From: Streptomyces antnestii
Lineage (GTDB): Bacteria > Actinomycetota > Actinomycetes > Streptomycetales > Streptomycetaceae
Assembly: GCF_004005495.1 (NCBI RefSeq)
Contig: NZ_RZYA01000009.1
Coordinates: 124,001 to 188,000, forward strand
Reading direction: 5' to 3'
DNA length: 64,000 bases
The position numbers and the translations under genes were made by a program. Shown piece after piece: positions 51,760-60,165 of this stretch (positions are counted from its first letter, which is position 1; every line of letters starts with the position of its first letter). Under the pieces are notes generated by a model that saw nothing but the letters and a program-made list of their open reading frames with translations, did not search any database and was not told the DNA's origin.

Positions 51760-53364
51760 TTACGGCGCGATCTCGAACGCGGGTGGCCGGAGACCCGCGA
51801 GGCATGAACGGTCGGGCGCGGTCGGGTGGTTGAAGAACGAGCGGGTGATCTTCTGTGCGCACTTCGAGTCGGCGAAGACCACATGGGCGACATAGGGGAC
51901 CGTGACGGCGGTCGACCGGCTCAGGGTCCGGGCGGCGTACGCCCCGCTGCTCGGCGCGGTCTGGGAGTCGAACCCGCCGGACAGGGCGAGGGTCGGGATG
52001 TCGCTGCGCGTCACGCTCCGGATCGAGCGCGGTGCCGGGGGGACGTCCCAGGCGCGGCAGTCCGCGTGGAGCCAGCTGAGAAGCGGGGCGTTGACCAGCA
52101 CCGAGCGCGGGAACGTCGGGAACAGGTGCCGCCCCGCCCGGAGCACGTCGGCCGCACTCTCGAACGGGGTCCACTCCCTGCAGAAGACGCCGAAGGAGAG
52201 CCCGTGGGAGACCCTTCCGACGGCCTGCGGGCTGAGCTTGCCGCCCGCCCACTGCTGGGCGATCCGCTGCGGGTTGCCGTGGGCCAGCTCGTCGATGGAG
52301 CGGGGCACTCCGGCCGCGAGATGGCTGGCGAAGGTCAGCCAGTTCACCAGGAGTCCGCCGTCCAGGACGACCTGCACCGGCTTCGGCCGGCCCGGGACAG
52401 TGACGGTGGTGGTGACCGGTTGGGCCTCGAGCGCGCTGACGAGGCGCTCGAAGGTGGTCTTGAGGTGCGGATAGCGGGTGTTGCACGCGGTCTGCCGCGC
52501 GCAGGCCTTGAAGATGCCGTCGAAGCCCTCGCGTGCGGCCTTCCAGGTCACGGCCCCGCCGGCCAGGGACGGCGGCAGGACGCCGTCGATGCCGACCGAC
52601 CGGATGCCCTTGGGGTGCAGGCGCATGTACTGGAGCGCCAGGTCGGTGCCGTAGGAGATGCCGAACACGTTCCAGTGCTTGATGCCAAGGGCTCTGCGCA
52701 GGCCGTCGTAGTCGGCGGAGCTCTCGATGCCGTTGTACGCGCTGAGGTCGGCTCCGCGGCGTACGAGGCTGTCGCGGCACTTCCGCGTCGCCTGGACGTG
52801 CAGGCGTCCGGTGGACGGGGCGCCGAAGACGAGGCCGAGGGCGCGTGCGTTGAACTTGTCGACGTTCGGGCAGGTGAGCTGCGGGTCGGCCGAGTAGGTC
52901 CCCCGCTGGGACATGAAGATGACGTCGCGGTCGCGGTTCAGGCCGCCGGCGACCGCCATCGGGATCTCGGAGACCGAGTCGTCGCCGGGCCCGCCGGCGA
53001 GCCAGACGATCGGGTCGGACGCGTGTCTGTGCTTGACCGCGGGAATGACGGCGACACCGAGGGTGATCTTGCGGGTCTTGTGGTGGTGGTGCCGGGAGCG
53101 CTTCTCGGGCACGGTCAGCGTTCCGCAGTGGGCGCGCTTCAGATCGGGGATCGGGTCCGCCGTCCTCGGGCAGGGGCCGGGCTTGAAGTGGGCGTCGCCC
53201 GCCGTCCGGGCGGTCGTGCCGAGCGGCGCGCCCGCGCCGGACTCGGCCAGGGCGGGCATCGGGGCCAGGCCGACGACGAGGGCACCGGCCGTGGCTCCGG
53301 CCAGTGTGGCCGGGAACCGGCGCGAGGCGCGCCGATGTCGTGGTGGTCTGGGTCTCAGGGACAT
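51760..53364 (-). CDS. Secreted alpha/beta hydrolase, tripeptidyl-aminopeptidase (S33/TAP) family
   Basis: Exported protein of 534 aa. The signal has an RR-rich N-region followed by a hydrophobic helix ending MPALA. The hydrolase core has the oxyanion segment WLAGGPGDDS, the nucleophile elbow GISYGTDLA, Asp in LSGGFDSQTAP and His in VPYVAHVVFADSKC. The C-terminal TAP-like domain is present, and paired cysteines fit an extracellular enzyme. It should release short peptides from N-termini. It lies 15 bp after a paralogue of the same build and is presumably co-transcribed with it. Confidence 0.87.
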   Translation of the reverse strand: MSLRPRPPRHRRASRRFPATLAGATAGALVVGLAPMPALAESGAGAPLGTTARTAGDAHFKPGPCPRTADPIPDLKRAHCGTLTVPEKRSRHHHHKTRKITLGVAVIPAVKHRHASDPIVWLAGGPGDDSVSEIPMAVAGGLNRDRDVIFMSQRGTYSADPQLTCPNVDKFNARALGLVFGAPSTGRLHVQATRKCRDSLVRRGADLSAYNGIESSADYDGLRRALGIKHWNVFGISYGTDLALQYMRLHPKGIRSVGIDGVLPPSLAGGAVTWKAAREGFDGIFKACARQTACNTRYPHLKTTFERLVSALEAQPVTTTVTVPGRPKPVQVVLDGGLLVNWLTFASHLAAGVPRSIDELAHGNPQRIAQQWAGGKLSPQAVGRVSHGLSFGVFCREWTPFESAADVLRAGRHLFPTFPRSVLVNAPLLSWLHADCRAWDVPPAPRSIRSVTRSDIPTLALSGGFDSQTAPSSGAYAARTLSRSTAVTVPYVAHVVFADSKCAQKITRSFFNHPTAPDRSCLAGLRPPAFEIAP

Positions 53365-53379
53365 CGTGTTGCCTCCGGG

Positions 53380-55014
53380 TCAGGGAACGATCGTGAACGG
53401 TTTCGGCGCGAGTCCGGCCACGCACCGGGTGTCGGGTCCGGTCGGACGTGCGAGGAAGGAAGCCAGCACGCTTTGCGCGCAGGGCGACTGGGGCAGCACG
53501 AAGTGGCCGATCCCGGGAATGCGCACGGCGGTCGAGCGGGGCAGCGTGCGGCCCGCGTACGGTCCCCAGCTCGCCCCTGTCTTCGCGTCGAACGTTCCGT
53601 TGAGGATCAGCGTCGGCACGTCGCTGGAGGTGGTCACCCGCTGGATCGCGGTGCGGTCCGGGACGCGCCAGGCGCGGCACAGGTCGTTCTCGAAGGGAAG
53701 CTGCGGCGCCTGGGCCAGGACCGTGTCCGGCCATCCGGGGAAGGCACGGCGCCCCTCTTTCAGGAGGTCGGACCTGGAGTGGCCCGGCACCCACTCGCTG
53801 CACGCGATCGAGTGCGTCAGGCCGTGGGCGGACTCGCCGATGGCGGGCGTCGCGCCGGCGGCTTGTGCCTGCGCGAAGCGCCGCGGGTTTCCGTGGGCGA
53901 GTTCGTCGATCGCCGCGGGGACGTCGACGGACGGCAGGGCGCCGCCGTCGGCGACCAGCAGGTTCACGATCGCGCCGCCGTCGAGGACGACCTTCACGGG
54001 CTTCTCTCCCCCGGGCGGCACCACGTCGAGCGTCAGGGGTTGCGCCTCCAGCCGCCGCACCTGCTGCGTCAGGGTGCGCGCGAGGTGCGGGTAGCGCGCC
54101 TCGCAGCGGGGCTGGGCCTCGCACGCCGCGAAGATCGCGTCGATCCCTTGCCGGGCGCTGTCCCAGGTCCACGGCAGGCTCACGATCTGCGGCGGCGTGA
54201 CGCCGTCGATCGTCACGGAGCGGATCCCCCGGGGGTGCCGCCGCAGGTAGGTGAGGGCCAGGTCGGTGCCGTAGGAAGCGCCGTAGACGTTCCATTTCTT
54301 GATGCCGAGGGCCGTGCGCAGGGCGGCGAAGTCCGTGGCGTTCTCAGTGGTGTTGTAGGCGCTCAGCCGGATTCCGTCGGCCGCCAGGCGGTCGCGGCAC
54401 GCCTTCGCGGCGCGCACGAGGCCCCGGCCGGTCGAGGGCGCGTCGTAGACCAGTCCGACGGCACGCGCGTTGAAGCGGTCGATCTCCGGGCAGGCGAGGT
54501 TCGGCTGCGAGTAGCGCCCGCCGCGCTGCGTCATGACGATCAGGTCGCGGTGCCGGTTCACTCCGGAGGCGACCAGGTACTGGATGGCGTCGATCGCGTC
54601 GCCGCCGGGACCGCCCTCCATGTACACCACCGGGTCCTTGGCCGGTTTCTTCGAGGTGGCCGCGATGATGGCGACGGTGAGCCTGATGGTCCGTCCGTCG
54701 CGGTGGGCACGGCTCTCGGGCACCTCCAGGACCCCGCATCGCCCGTGGATCGGCTCGGGGGTCTTCGGGCAGGGTCCGGGCACGAACCGCGCCCCATCTC
54801 CCGGGTGGGGCCCGGTGGTTAAGGGTGAAACGGCACTGCTCGGTGTCGGACCGAGCGCGCCCACGAATGCCAGACCGGCCGCGACGAGTGCCACCCCGGT
54901 GGGGGGCCGCCAGGAGCTTCGCGGTGCGTGCCGGCGCTGCGCCCGCCTTCGTACGGACCTGGCGTTCGCGCGCGCGAACGGCAGGCGGCGTGTTCCGATG
55001 CCTTGTTCCGCCAT
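53380..55014 (-). CDS. Secreted alpha/beta hydrolase, paralogue of the next gene
   Basis: Exported protein of 544 aa with a long basic N-region and hydrophobic helix (about 40-62). Core motifs are YMEGGPGGDA, GASYGTDLALTY, NGTFDAKTG and GIGHFVLPQS. It shares many blocks with the downstream hydrolase (GPCP, DRFNARAVGLVYDAPSTGR, IDELAHGNP, IRSVTIDG), so the pair arose by duplication and then diverged. The ATG at 55014 was chosen; the frame upstream crosses the divergent promoter region. Its promoter lies in the 284-bp spacer toward the DUF1876 gene, where no site stands out. Confidence 0.87.
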   Translation of the reverse strand: MAEQGIGTRRLPFARANARSVRRRAQRRHAPRSSWRPPTGVALVAAGLAFVGALGPTPSSAVSPLTTGPHPGDGARFVPGPCPKTPEPIHGRCGVLEVPESRAHRDGRTIRLTVAIIAATSKKPAKDPVVYMEGGPGGDAIDAIQYLVASGVNRHRDLIVMTQRGGRYSQPNLACPEIDRFNARAVGLVYDAPSTGRGLVRAAKACRDRLAADGIRLSAYNTTENATDFAALRTALGIKKWNVYGASYGTDLALTYLRRHPRGIRSVTIDGVTPPQIVSLPWTWDSARQGIDAIFAACEAQPRCEARYPHLARTLTQQVRRLEAQPLTLDVVPPGGEKPVKVVLDGGAIVNLLVADGGALPSVDVPAAIDELAHGNPRRFAQAQAAGATPAIGESAHGLTHSIACSEWVPGHSRSDLLKEGRRAFPGWPDTVLAQAPQLPFENDLCRAWRVPDRTAIQRVTTSSDVPTLILNGTFDAKTGASWGPYAGRTLPRSTAVRIPGIGHFVLPQSPCAQSVLASFLARPTGPDTRCVAGLAPKPFTIVP

Positions 55015-55298
55015 GTGATCCCGTCCCTCTGACGGCCTCGGCCGGGTCGAGACTGACGACGATGCTGTGCGGCGCCGCCCGTCACATATGCCTCGGGTAC
55101 CGGGCTCCGCGCAGACCACACGCTGGCCGGGACAGGCGCCCACCAGCGGCGGGATCCACTCGCCAGGCCCCGGTGATCACGGACGCCGCCCGCGCCCACG
55201 TCACGTTCCAGCGGGAGTTCGTCGGGTACCCGATCCACGGGCCGCACGTGCCCGGAGGCATGTGCGGGGCCCCGGCCCGCGCATACCGGAGGTGCGTC

Positions 55299-55595
55299 AT
55301 GTCGCACGCCGCAGAGTGGAAGGTTCGTCTCTACCTCACCGAGGAGGACCGGACGACGAAGGCCCGCGTGGAGGTGGACACCGGCAAGAACAAGCTCACG
55401 GGCCACGGCAGCGCCCGCTGCGCACCGCAGGACAGAGACGTGCCGGCGATCGGGGACGAACTCGCGGCCGGACGGGCCATGGAGAATCTGGCGGAACAGC
55501 TGAAGCGGACTGCCTTCGGCGATATGCAGGCGATGGGCTCGTCGCCGTCGCACGAGGAATCCCTGAAGCCCTATGCCGGCTGGCTGGAACCCTGA
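55299..55595 (+). CDS. DUF1876 (dsRBD-fold) small protein
   Basis: Cytoplasmic protein of 98 aa of the DUF1876/Rv2632c-like family. The family signature is visible: WKVRLYLTEEDRTTKARVEV, then GHGSARCAPQDRDVPAIGDE and ELAAGRAMENLAEQL. Function is unknown; the fold is like double-stranded RNA-binding domains, and homologues often appear in stress or dormancy settings. GGAGG is seven bases before the ATG at 55299. The frame upstream is an antisense shadow. It is convergent with the IclR gene. Confidence 0.87.
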   Translation: MSHAAEWKVRLYLTEEDRTTKARVEVDTGKNKLTGHGSARCAPQDRDVPAIGDELAAGRAMENLAEQLKRTAFGDMQAMGSSPSHEESLKPYAGWLEP

Positions 55596-55676
55596 GGACG
55601 ACCGGCGGGACGGGGGCCCGAGCGCGGCGCCCCAGGAACGGCATCCGTGAGGGCCGTCGCTCCGGCGGGCCGGGCG

Positions 55677-55748
55677 GTCACCCGGGACCGGGCCCCAACC
55701 ACAGAGCAGGCCGTCACCCGGGACCGGGCCCCAACCACAGAGCAGGCC
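55677..55748. repeat. Perfect 36-bp tandem duplication
   Basis: Two identical 36-bp copies (55677-55712 and 55713-55748), with a third partial copy that runs into the IclR stop codon. They lie in the spacer between the convergent DUF1876 and IclR genes. The unit contains GGGACCGGGCCCC, itself able to form a small hairpin, so it may have duplicated part of a terminator. Confidence 0.95.
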
Positions 55749-55749
55749 G

Positions 55750-56613
55750 TCACCGCGGAGCGGGGGCGACTCCGCCCAGGCGGTCGGTGAGAGCCCGGGC
55801 CGTCTCGGTGACACGCTCCGCGATCTCGGCGAGGCGGTCGTGCGTCACGCGGGAGGCCGGGCCGGAGATGCTCACCGACGTGACGACGGCGCCGCTGTGG
55901 TCGAAGGCCGGCGCGGCCACGCAGCGGATGTCGAATTCGTTCTCGACGTCGTCGATGGCGTAACCGCGTTCACGGATGCGGGCGAGTTCGGCGCGGAGCT
56001 CCTCGGGGGACGTGATGGTGGCCGGTGTGCGTGCGGGCATGCCCGCGGCCATCACCTTGTCGAGGACCTCGTCCGTCGCGTGGGCGAGGAAGGCCCTGCC
56101 GGTGGCCGTGCAGTAGGCGGGCTGGCGGCCGCCGATCCGGGAGTGCATGCGTACGGCCTGGGGGCTCTCGACCTTGTCGATGTAGACGATCTCGGGTGGG
56201 TCGAAGCTGACCAGGTGCACCGCCTCGCGTACGTCCTGGGCGAGTTGGCGCAGCAGCGGCGACGCCGTGCGCCGGATGTCGAGCCGTTCCAGGTAGAGCT
56301 GCCCGAGCAGGGCGTTCTGCGGACCCAGCCGGTAGTGACCGCTCTCCGGGTCCTGATCGACCAGCCGCTCCTCCCGCAGCGGGGCGACGAGCCGCAGCAC
56401 GGTGCTCTTGCTCATCTCGAGGCCGGTGGCGAGATCGGTGAGCGAGGTGCCGAGCGGATGGCCGTCGTGCTCCGCCAGGTACATGAGAATGCTCAGGGCG
56501 CGCCGCAGGGAGGACGATGCGTTGCGCCGCGCGGCGGGCGCGTCCGGGGTTCGATCCGTACCACTGCCCGTACTGCTGCCCGTACCGCTGTCCGCACTGC
56601 CGAGCGAAGCCAT
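55750..56613 (-). CDS. IclR-family transcriptional regulator
   Basis: Regulator of 287 aa. A Gly/Ser/Thr-rich N-terminal tail of about 35 residues precedes the HTH (about 38-100), with TDLATGLEMSKSTVLRLVAP. The effector domain includes ATGRAFLAHA and RCVAAPAFDHSGAVV. The ATG at 56613 has GGAGG eight bases upstream. It is divergent from a polar-amino-acid importer, and two matching inverted repeats flank the importer promoter, so it very likely controls that operon. Confidence 0.92.
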   Translation of the reverse strand: MASLGSADSGTGSSTGSGTDRTPDAPAARRNASSSLRRALSILMYLAEHDGHPLGTSLTDLATGLEMSKSTVLRLVAPLREERLVDQDPESGHYRLGPQNALLGQLYLERLDIRRTASPLLRQLAQDVREAVHLVSFDPPEIVYIDKVESPQAVRMHSRIGGRQPAYCTATGRAFLAHATDEVLDKVMAAGMPARTPATITSPEELRAELARIRERGYAIDDVENEFDIRCVAAPAFDHSGAVVTSVSISGPASRVTHDRLAEIAERVTETARALTDRLGGVAPAPR

Positions 56614-56678
56614 GCCGGTTCCTCCAAGGGATGCGACACGGGGTGGTGCCCCCGAACCGAACTCCACCGTACTGCATA

Positions 56679-56771
56679 GCAAAACGGAATGTCACATATT
56701 GAAGTCGGCCGTTGACGCCCCTGGGGCACCGGGCTAATTTCTCTCCAGCGATATGTGAAACATGATTTTGC
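56679..56771 (+). promoter_or_regulatory. Promoter of the amino acid importer flanked by paired operator-like repeats
   Basis: TTGACG (56712-56717), a 17-bp spacer and TAATTT (56735-56740) form a good promoter. On either side lie inverted copies of GCAAAA-(5 nt)-TNTCACATAT: 56679-56699 on the plus strand and 56751-56771 on the minus strand. The motif TGCATAGCA(A/C)AAC also occurs twice in direct orientation (56673-56685, 56769-56781). These are the likely IclR-regulator sites. The downstream copy would block transcription start. Confidence 0.68.
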
Positions 56772-56863
56772 ATAGCACAACATCGCTGGCGATCGATGGT
56801 AATCACCCCCTTCCCCGGCCGCCCAGGCTCACCCTCACCCCCTCCCGGAAGGGAACTCTTGTG

Positions 56864-57700
56864 ATGAAGTTTCGTCACGGCACGCGCACTTTGACGGCGA
56901 TTTGTATAGGTATGGCTGCCGTCGGATCGCTCTCCGCCTGTACCTCCGCCGCCGGCGCCGGCGCGGCGAACCAGCAGTCCTCGACGCTCCAGGACATCAC
57001 CAGGCGCGGCACCCTCAACGTCGCCAGCTGCCTGACGTTCCCACCGTTCGGCTCGATGGACAAGCACAACAAGCCGCAGGGCTTTGACGTGGACGTCGCC
57101 GGTGCGATGGCCAAGGCGCTCGGAGTCAAGGTCAACGTCGTCGACACGACGTCCGCCAACCGCATCCCCAACCTGCAGACCAAGAAGGTCGACGCGGTGG
57201 TCTGCAACTTCACGGCCACCGCCGAGCGGGCGAAGCAGGTCGCGTTCACCGACCCCTACATCGTCGCGGGCGAGGTGATGCTGGTGAAGAAGTCCAGCGG
57301 CATCAACGGCCTCAAGGACGTCAGCGGCAAGACCGTCGCCGTGACCAAGGGCTCCACCAACGGCGACGCGATCAAGGCCGGCAACCCGAAGGCGAAGGTC
57401 CAGGAGTACGACACCTCCGCCGCCGCCGTGCTCGCCGTCAAGCAGGGCCAGGCCGACGCCATGGTCGAGGACTCCAACTTCCTCAACTTCCAGGCCAAGT
57501 CGGACCCGTCGCTCAAGGTCACCAAGGACTCCGTCGTACCGCTGGAGTACAACTCCATCGGCGTCCCGGCGGGCGACCCCGCCTGGCTGCAGTGGGTCAA
57601 CACCTGGCTGCGGGAGTTCAACACCTCCGGACAGGCCGAGGCCGTCTACAAGAAGTGGTTCGGCGTGCACCGCGTCTACCCGCTCAACCCGTCCTACTGA
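56864..57700 (+). CDS. Polar amino acid ABC transporter substrate-binding lipoprotein
   Basis: Binding protein of 278 aa, family 3 (amino acid) SBP. The signal ends in a lipobox, SLSAC, so it is lipid-anchored. Core motifs are GTLNVASCLTFPPFGSMD, PQGFDVDVAGAMAKALG and TAERAKQVAFTDPY. The start is ATG at 56864, or GTG at 56861; GGAAGGG lies upstream. It feeds the two permeases and ATPase that follow. The specific amino acid cannot be read; argG nearby hints at a nitrogen-rich or urea-cycle amino acid, but that is weak. Confidence 0.9.
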   Translation: MKFRHGTRTLTAICIGMAAVGSLSACTSAAGAGAANQQSSTLQDITRRGTLNVASCLTFPPFGSMDKHNKPQGFDVDVAGAMAKALGVKVNVVDTTSANRIPNLQTKKVDAVVCNFTATAERAKQVAFTDPYIVAGEVMLVKKSSGINGLKDVSGKTVAVTKGSTNGDAIKAGNPKAKVQEYDTSAAAVLAVKQGQADAMVEDSNFLNFQAKSDPSLKVTKDSVVPLEYNSIGVPAGDPAWLQWVNTWLREFNTSGQAEAVYKKWFGVHRVYPLNPSY

Positions 57701-57748
57701 GCCCCGGCCGGGCGGCGGCCCCCCGCCGCCGCCCCAGGGAGGAGTCCC

Positions 57749-58492
57749 ATGTTTGTCGACTGGAGCTACGCCCTCCGGGACTGGCCCACCTATCTGGACG
57801 CGGCCTGGCTGTCCCTGAAACTCTCGCTGGAGGCTTTCGCCCTCGCGTTCGTCCTCGGCCTGCTGGGCGCCCTGGCCCGTAAGTCCCGCCACCGGGCGCT
57901 GCGCGCGCCCGCCGCCGTCTACGTCGAGGTCGTCCGCAACACCCCGGTGCTGCTGCAGATGTTCGTCGCCTACTTCGCGCTGCCGTCGGCCGGCCTCCGG
58001 CTGAGCCCGGTGCAGGCGGGTGTGCTCGCCCTCGGCGTGAACGTCGGCGCGTATCTCACCGAGATCTTCCGCGCCGGTATCCAGGCCGTCCCTCGTGGCC
58101 AGCGCGAGGCCGCCCGGGTCCTCGCCCTGAGCCCGCTGCGCACCTTCGCGCACGTGGTGCTCCCGCAGGCGCTGCGCAACGTCTATCCCGCGGTGGTGAA
58201 CCAGCTGGTCCAGATCATCCTGGGCTCGTCGCTGCTGTCCGCCATCTCCGTGCCCGAACTCACCGGCTCGGCGATGGTCATCAACTCCCGCACGCTGCTG
58301 ACCGTCCAGGTCTTCGGGATCGCCGCGGTGATCTACCTGATCCTGACCAACGCGGTCGTCCTCGCGGCGGGCCTGATCGGGCGCGTCGCGTTCAAGCCTC
58401 CGCTGCGACCCGCCGCGCGCCCCCGTCCCCTGAGCGCCGTACGCCGTCTGCTGACGGCGCGTCCCGTGCGCCCCGTCCAGAAGGAGGCCTGA
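57749..58492 (+). CDS. Amino acid ABC transporter permease, HisM/GlnP type (first)
   Basis: Permease of 247 aa with five predicted helices and the polar-amino-acid family pattern VEVVRNTPVLLQMF. The EAA loop is PRGQREAARVLALSPLRTF. GGGAGGAG precedes the ATG. Its C-terminal tail is basic and longer than that of its partner. It forms a heterodimer with the next gene product, which overlaps its stop (TGATG). Confidence 0.9.
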   Translation: MFVDWSYALRDWPTYLDAAWLSLKLSLEAFALAFVLGLLGALARKSRHRALRAPAAVYVEVVRNTPVLLQMFVAYFALPSAGLRLSPVQAGVLALGVNVGAYLTEIFRAGIQAVPRGQREAARVLALSPLRTFAHVVLPQALRNVYPAVVNQLVQIILGSSLLSAISVPELTGSAMVINSRTLLTVQVFGIAAVIYLILTNAVVLAAGLIGRVAFKPPLRPAARPRPLSAVRRLLTARPVRPVQKEA

Positions 58493-59142
58493 TGGACTGG
58501 TCGGTCATCTGGTCCAACCATGACCTGTACCTCTCCGGACTGTGGTCCACCGTGCTGATGTCGCTCGCCGCGATCGCCACCGCGACCCTGCTCGGGCTCG
58601 TCGTCGCGGCGATCCGCACCAGCCGCATCCCGGTGCTCTCCCAGGTCGCGCGGGCCTATCTGGAGGTCTTCCGCGGCACCCCGCTGCTGATCCAGATGCT
58701 CTTCATCTACTTCGGCGCCGCCTATCTGAGCGGGTTCGGCATCACCGTCTTCGGTGCCGCCCTCCTCGCCCTCACCCTCTACCAGGGCGCGTACATCGCG
58801 GAGATCTTCCGGGCCGGCATCGAGGCGGTGCCGCGCGGCCAGTGGGAGGCGGCCCGTGTACTCGGCCTGCCCCGCACCCAGACGTTCGTGGGCGTCATCC
58901 TTCCCCAGACCCGGGCGATCGTCCTTCCCCCGCTCGTCGGCCAGTACCTCTCCCTGATCAAGGACACCTCCATCGCCGTGGTCATCGGCTACGTCGAACT
59001 GGTCCGCCAGGGGCAGGCCGTCATCGACCGGGTGGGCTCCCCCGCCACGTCGTACGTCGCCGTGGCCGTCCTGTACTTCGTCATCTGCTACCCGCTGTCG
59101 CTGCTCGTGCGGCACATGGAGCGAAAGGCTGTCACCGCATGA
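58492..59142 (+). CDS. Amino acid ABC transporter permease, HisQ/GlnP type (second)
   Basis: Permease of 216 aa with the family motifs LEVFRGTPLLIQMLFIYF and PRGQWEAARVLGLPRTQTF. It overlaps the previous gene by one base and the next by four (ATGA). It makes the second half of the pore of the importer. Confidence 0.92.
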   Translation: MDWSVIWSNHDLYLSGLWSTVLMSLAAIATATLLGLVVAAIRTSRIPVLSQVARAYLEVFRGTPLLIQMLFIYFGAAYLSGFGITVFGAALLALTLYQGAYIAEIFRAGIEAVPRGQWEAARVLGLPRTQTFVGVILPQTRAIVLPPLVGQYLSLIKDTSIAVVIGYVELVRQGQAVIDRVGSPATSYVAVAVLYFVICYPLSLLVRHMERKAVTA

Positions 59143-59912
59143 TGATCACCGACCCCGCCGCCCAGCAGACGGCGGTGACCACCTCACGGATCTCGCTGTC
59201 CGGCGTGCACAAGCGCTTCGGCGACCTGGAGGTCCTCAAGGGCGTCGACGTCGACGTCGAGTCGGGCGAGGTCGTCGTCCTGATCGGCGCCAGCGGCTCC
59301 GGAAAGAGCACCCTGCTGCGGATCATGTGCGACCTGGAGCGCGCCGACAGCGGGGAGGTGTGGGTGGGCGGTGTCCCGCTGCACGACCGCAAGCGCGCCC
59401 CCGAGATCTTCGGGCACGTCGGGATGGTCTTCCAGCAGTTCAACCTCTTCCCGCACAAGACCGCCCTCGGCAACGTCATGCTCGCCCTCCTCAAGGTCAG
59501 GAAGCTCGGCCGCGCGGAGGCGGAGGAGCGGGGCCGGGCCGCCCTGAAGCGCGTCGGGCTCGACACCAAGGCCGATTCCTACCCGGCCCAGCTGTCCGGC
59601 GGCCAGCAGCAGCGCGTCGCCATCGCCCGCGCCCTGGCCATGGATCCCGCGATCATGTTCTTCGACGAGCCGACCTCGGCCCTCGACCCGGAGCTCGTCG
59701 GAGAGGTCACCGGCGTCATGCGTTCCCTCGCCGAGGAGGGCATGACGATGGTCGTCGTCACCCACGAGATGCGCTTCGCCAAGGACACCGCCGACCGCGT
59801 CATCTTCATGGACGGCGGCGTCGTCCTTGAACAGGGGCCGCCCGAGCGGGTATTCGGCAGCCCCGCCGAAGCGCGCACCCAGCAGTTCCTGCACCGCGTT
59901 CTCGACACCTGA
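59139..59912 (+). CDS. Amino acid ABC transporter ATPase, GlnQ/HisP type
   Basis: ATPase of 257 aa. Walker A is GASGSGKSTLLR, the signature QLSGGQQQRVAIARALAM and Walker B IMFFDEPTSALDPELVGEV; the family motif VVTHEMRFAKDTADRVIFMD is also complete. The start is placed at the ATG at 59139, which overlaps the permease stop as ATGA; a second ATG follows directly at 59142. It completes the importer: binding protein, two permeases and ATPase in one transcript. Confidence 0.94.
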   Translation: MMITDPAAQQTAVTTSRISLSGVHKRFGDLEVLKGVDVDVESGEVVVLIGASGSGKSTLLRIMCDLERADSGEVWVGGVPLHDRKRAPEIFGHVGMVFQQFNLFPHKTALGNVMLALLKVRKLGRAEAEERGRAALKRVGLDTKADSYPAQLSGGQQQRVAIARALAMDPAIMFFDEPTSALDPELVGEVTGVMRSLAEEGMTMVVVTHEMRFAKDTADRVIFMDGGVVLEQGPPERVFGSPAEARTQQFLHRVLDT

Positions 59913-60165
59913 GGGCGCCCGCGGGGGCGTCCGTACGGAAACGCCCTGGCATTCACCTCTCGCATTCACCTCTCGGATTCGCTTCCCGGATTCGGGTCCG
60001 ATTCGTCAATATCAGTCACTCAATGCCCTTGACCAGGGGTTCCGTTCATACGTTCAGGTTGCATTCAGGTTCCGCGCCCGTTGTGGAAATTCCCTCCCCA
60101 GAAGCCCAAAAACAATGGCAAAGGGGCCTGATGCAAAGACAGTTCGCCATGTCAAGGTGCTCACC
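59913..60165. other. 253-bp spacer with a 13-bp tandem repeat
   Basis: No gene is recognisable. CATTCACCTCTCG occurs twice in perfect tandem (59950-59962 and 59963-59975). An in-frame ATG at 60115 could start the next gene, but it lacks a ribosome site. The A/T content is higher than the surroundings, which fits a promoter for the membrane protein gene. Confidence 0.6.

Noticed and set aside
51826..54822. 998-codon rightward frame opposite the two hydrolases
   Set aside because: Antisense mirror of two genes with clear catalytic triads.
55015..55298. Candidate regulatory site between the hydrolases and the DUF1876 gene
   Set aside because: No palindrome or promoter pair stood out on either strand.
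55677..55748. Possible CRISPR repeats (36-bp unit)
   Set aside because: The two copies are adjacent with no spacer, and no cas genes are present.
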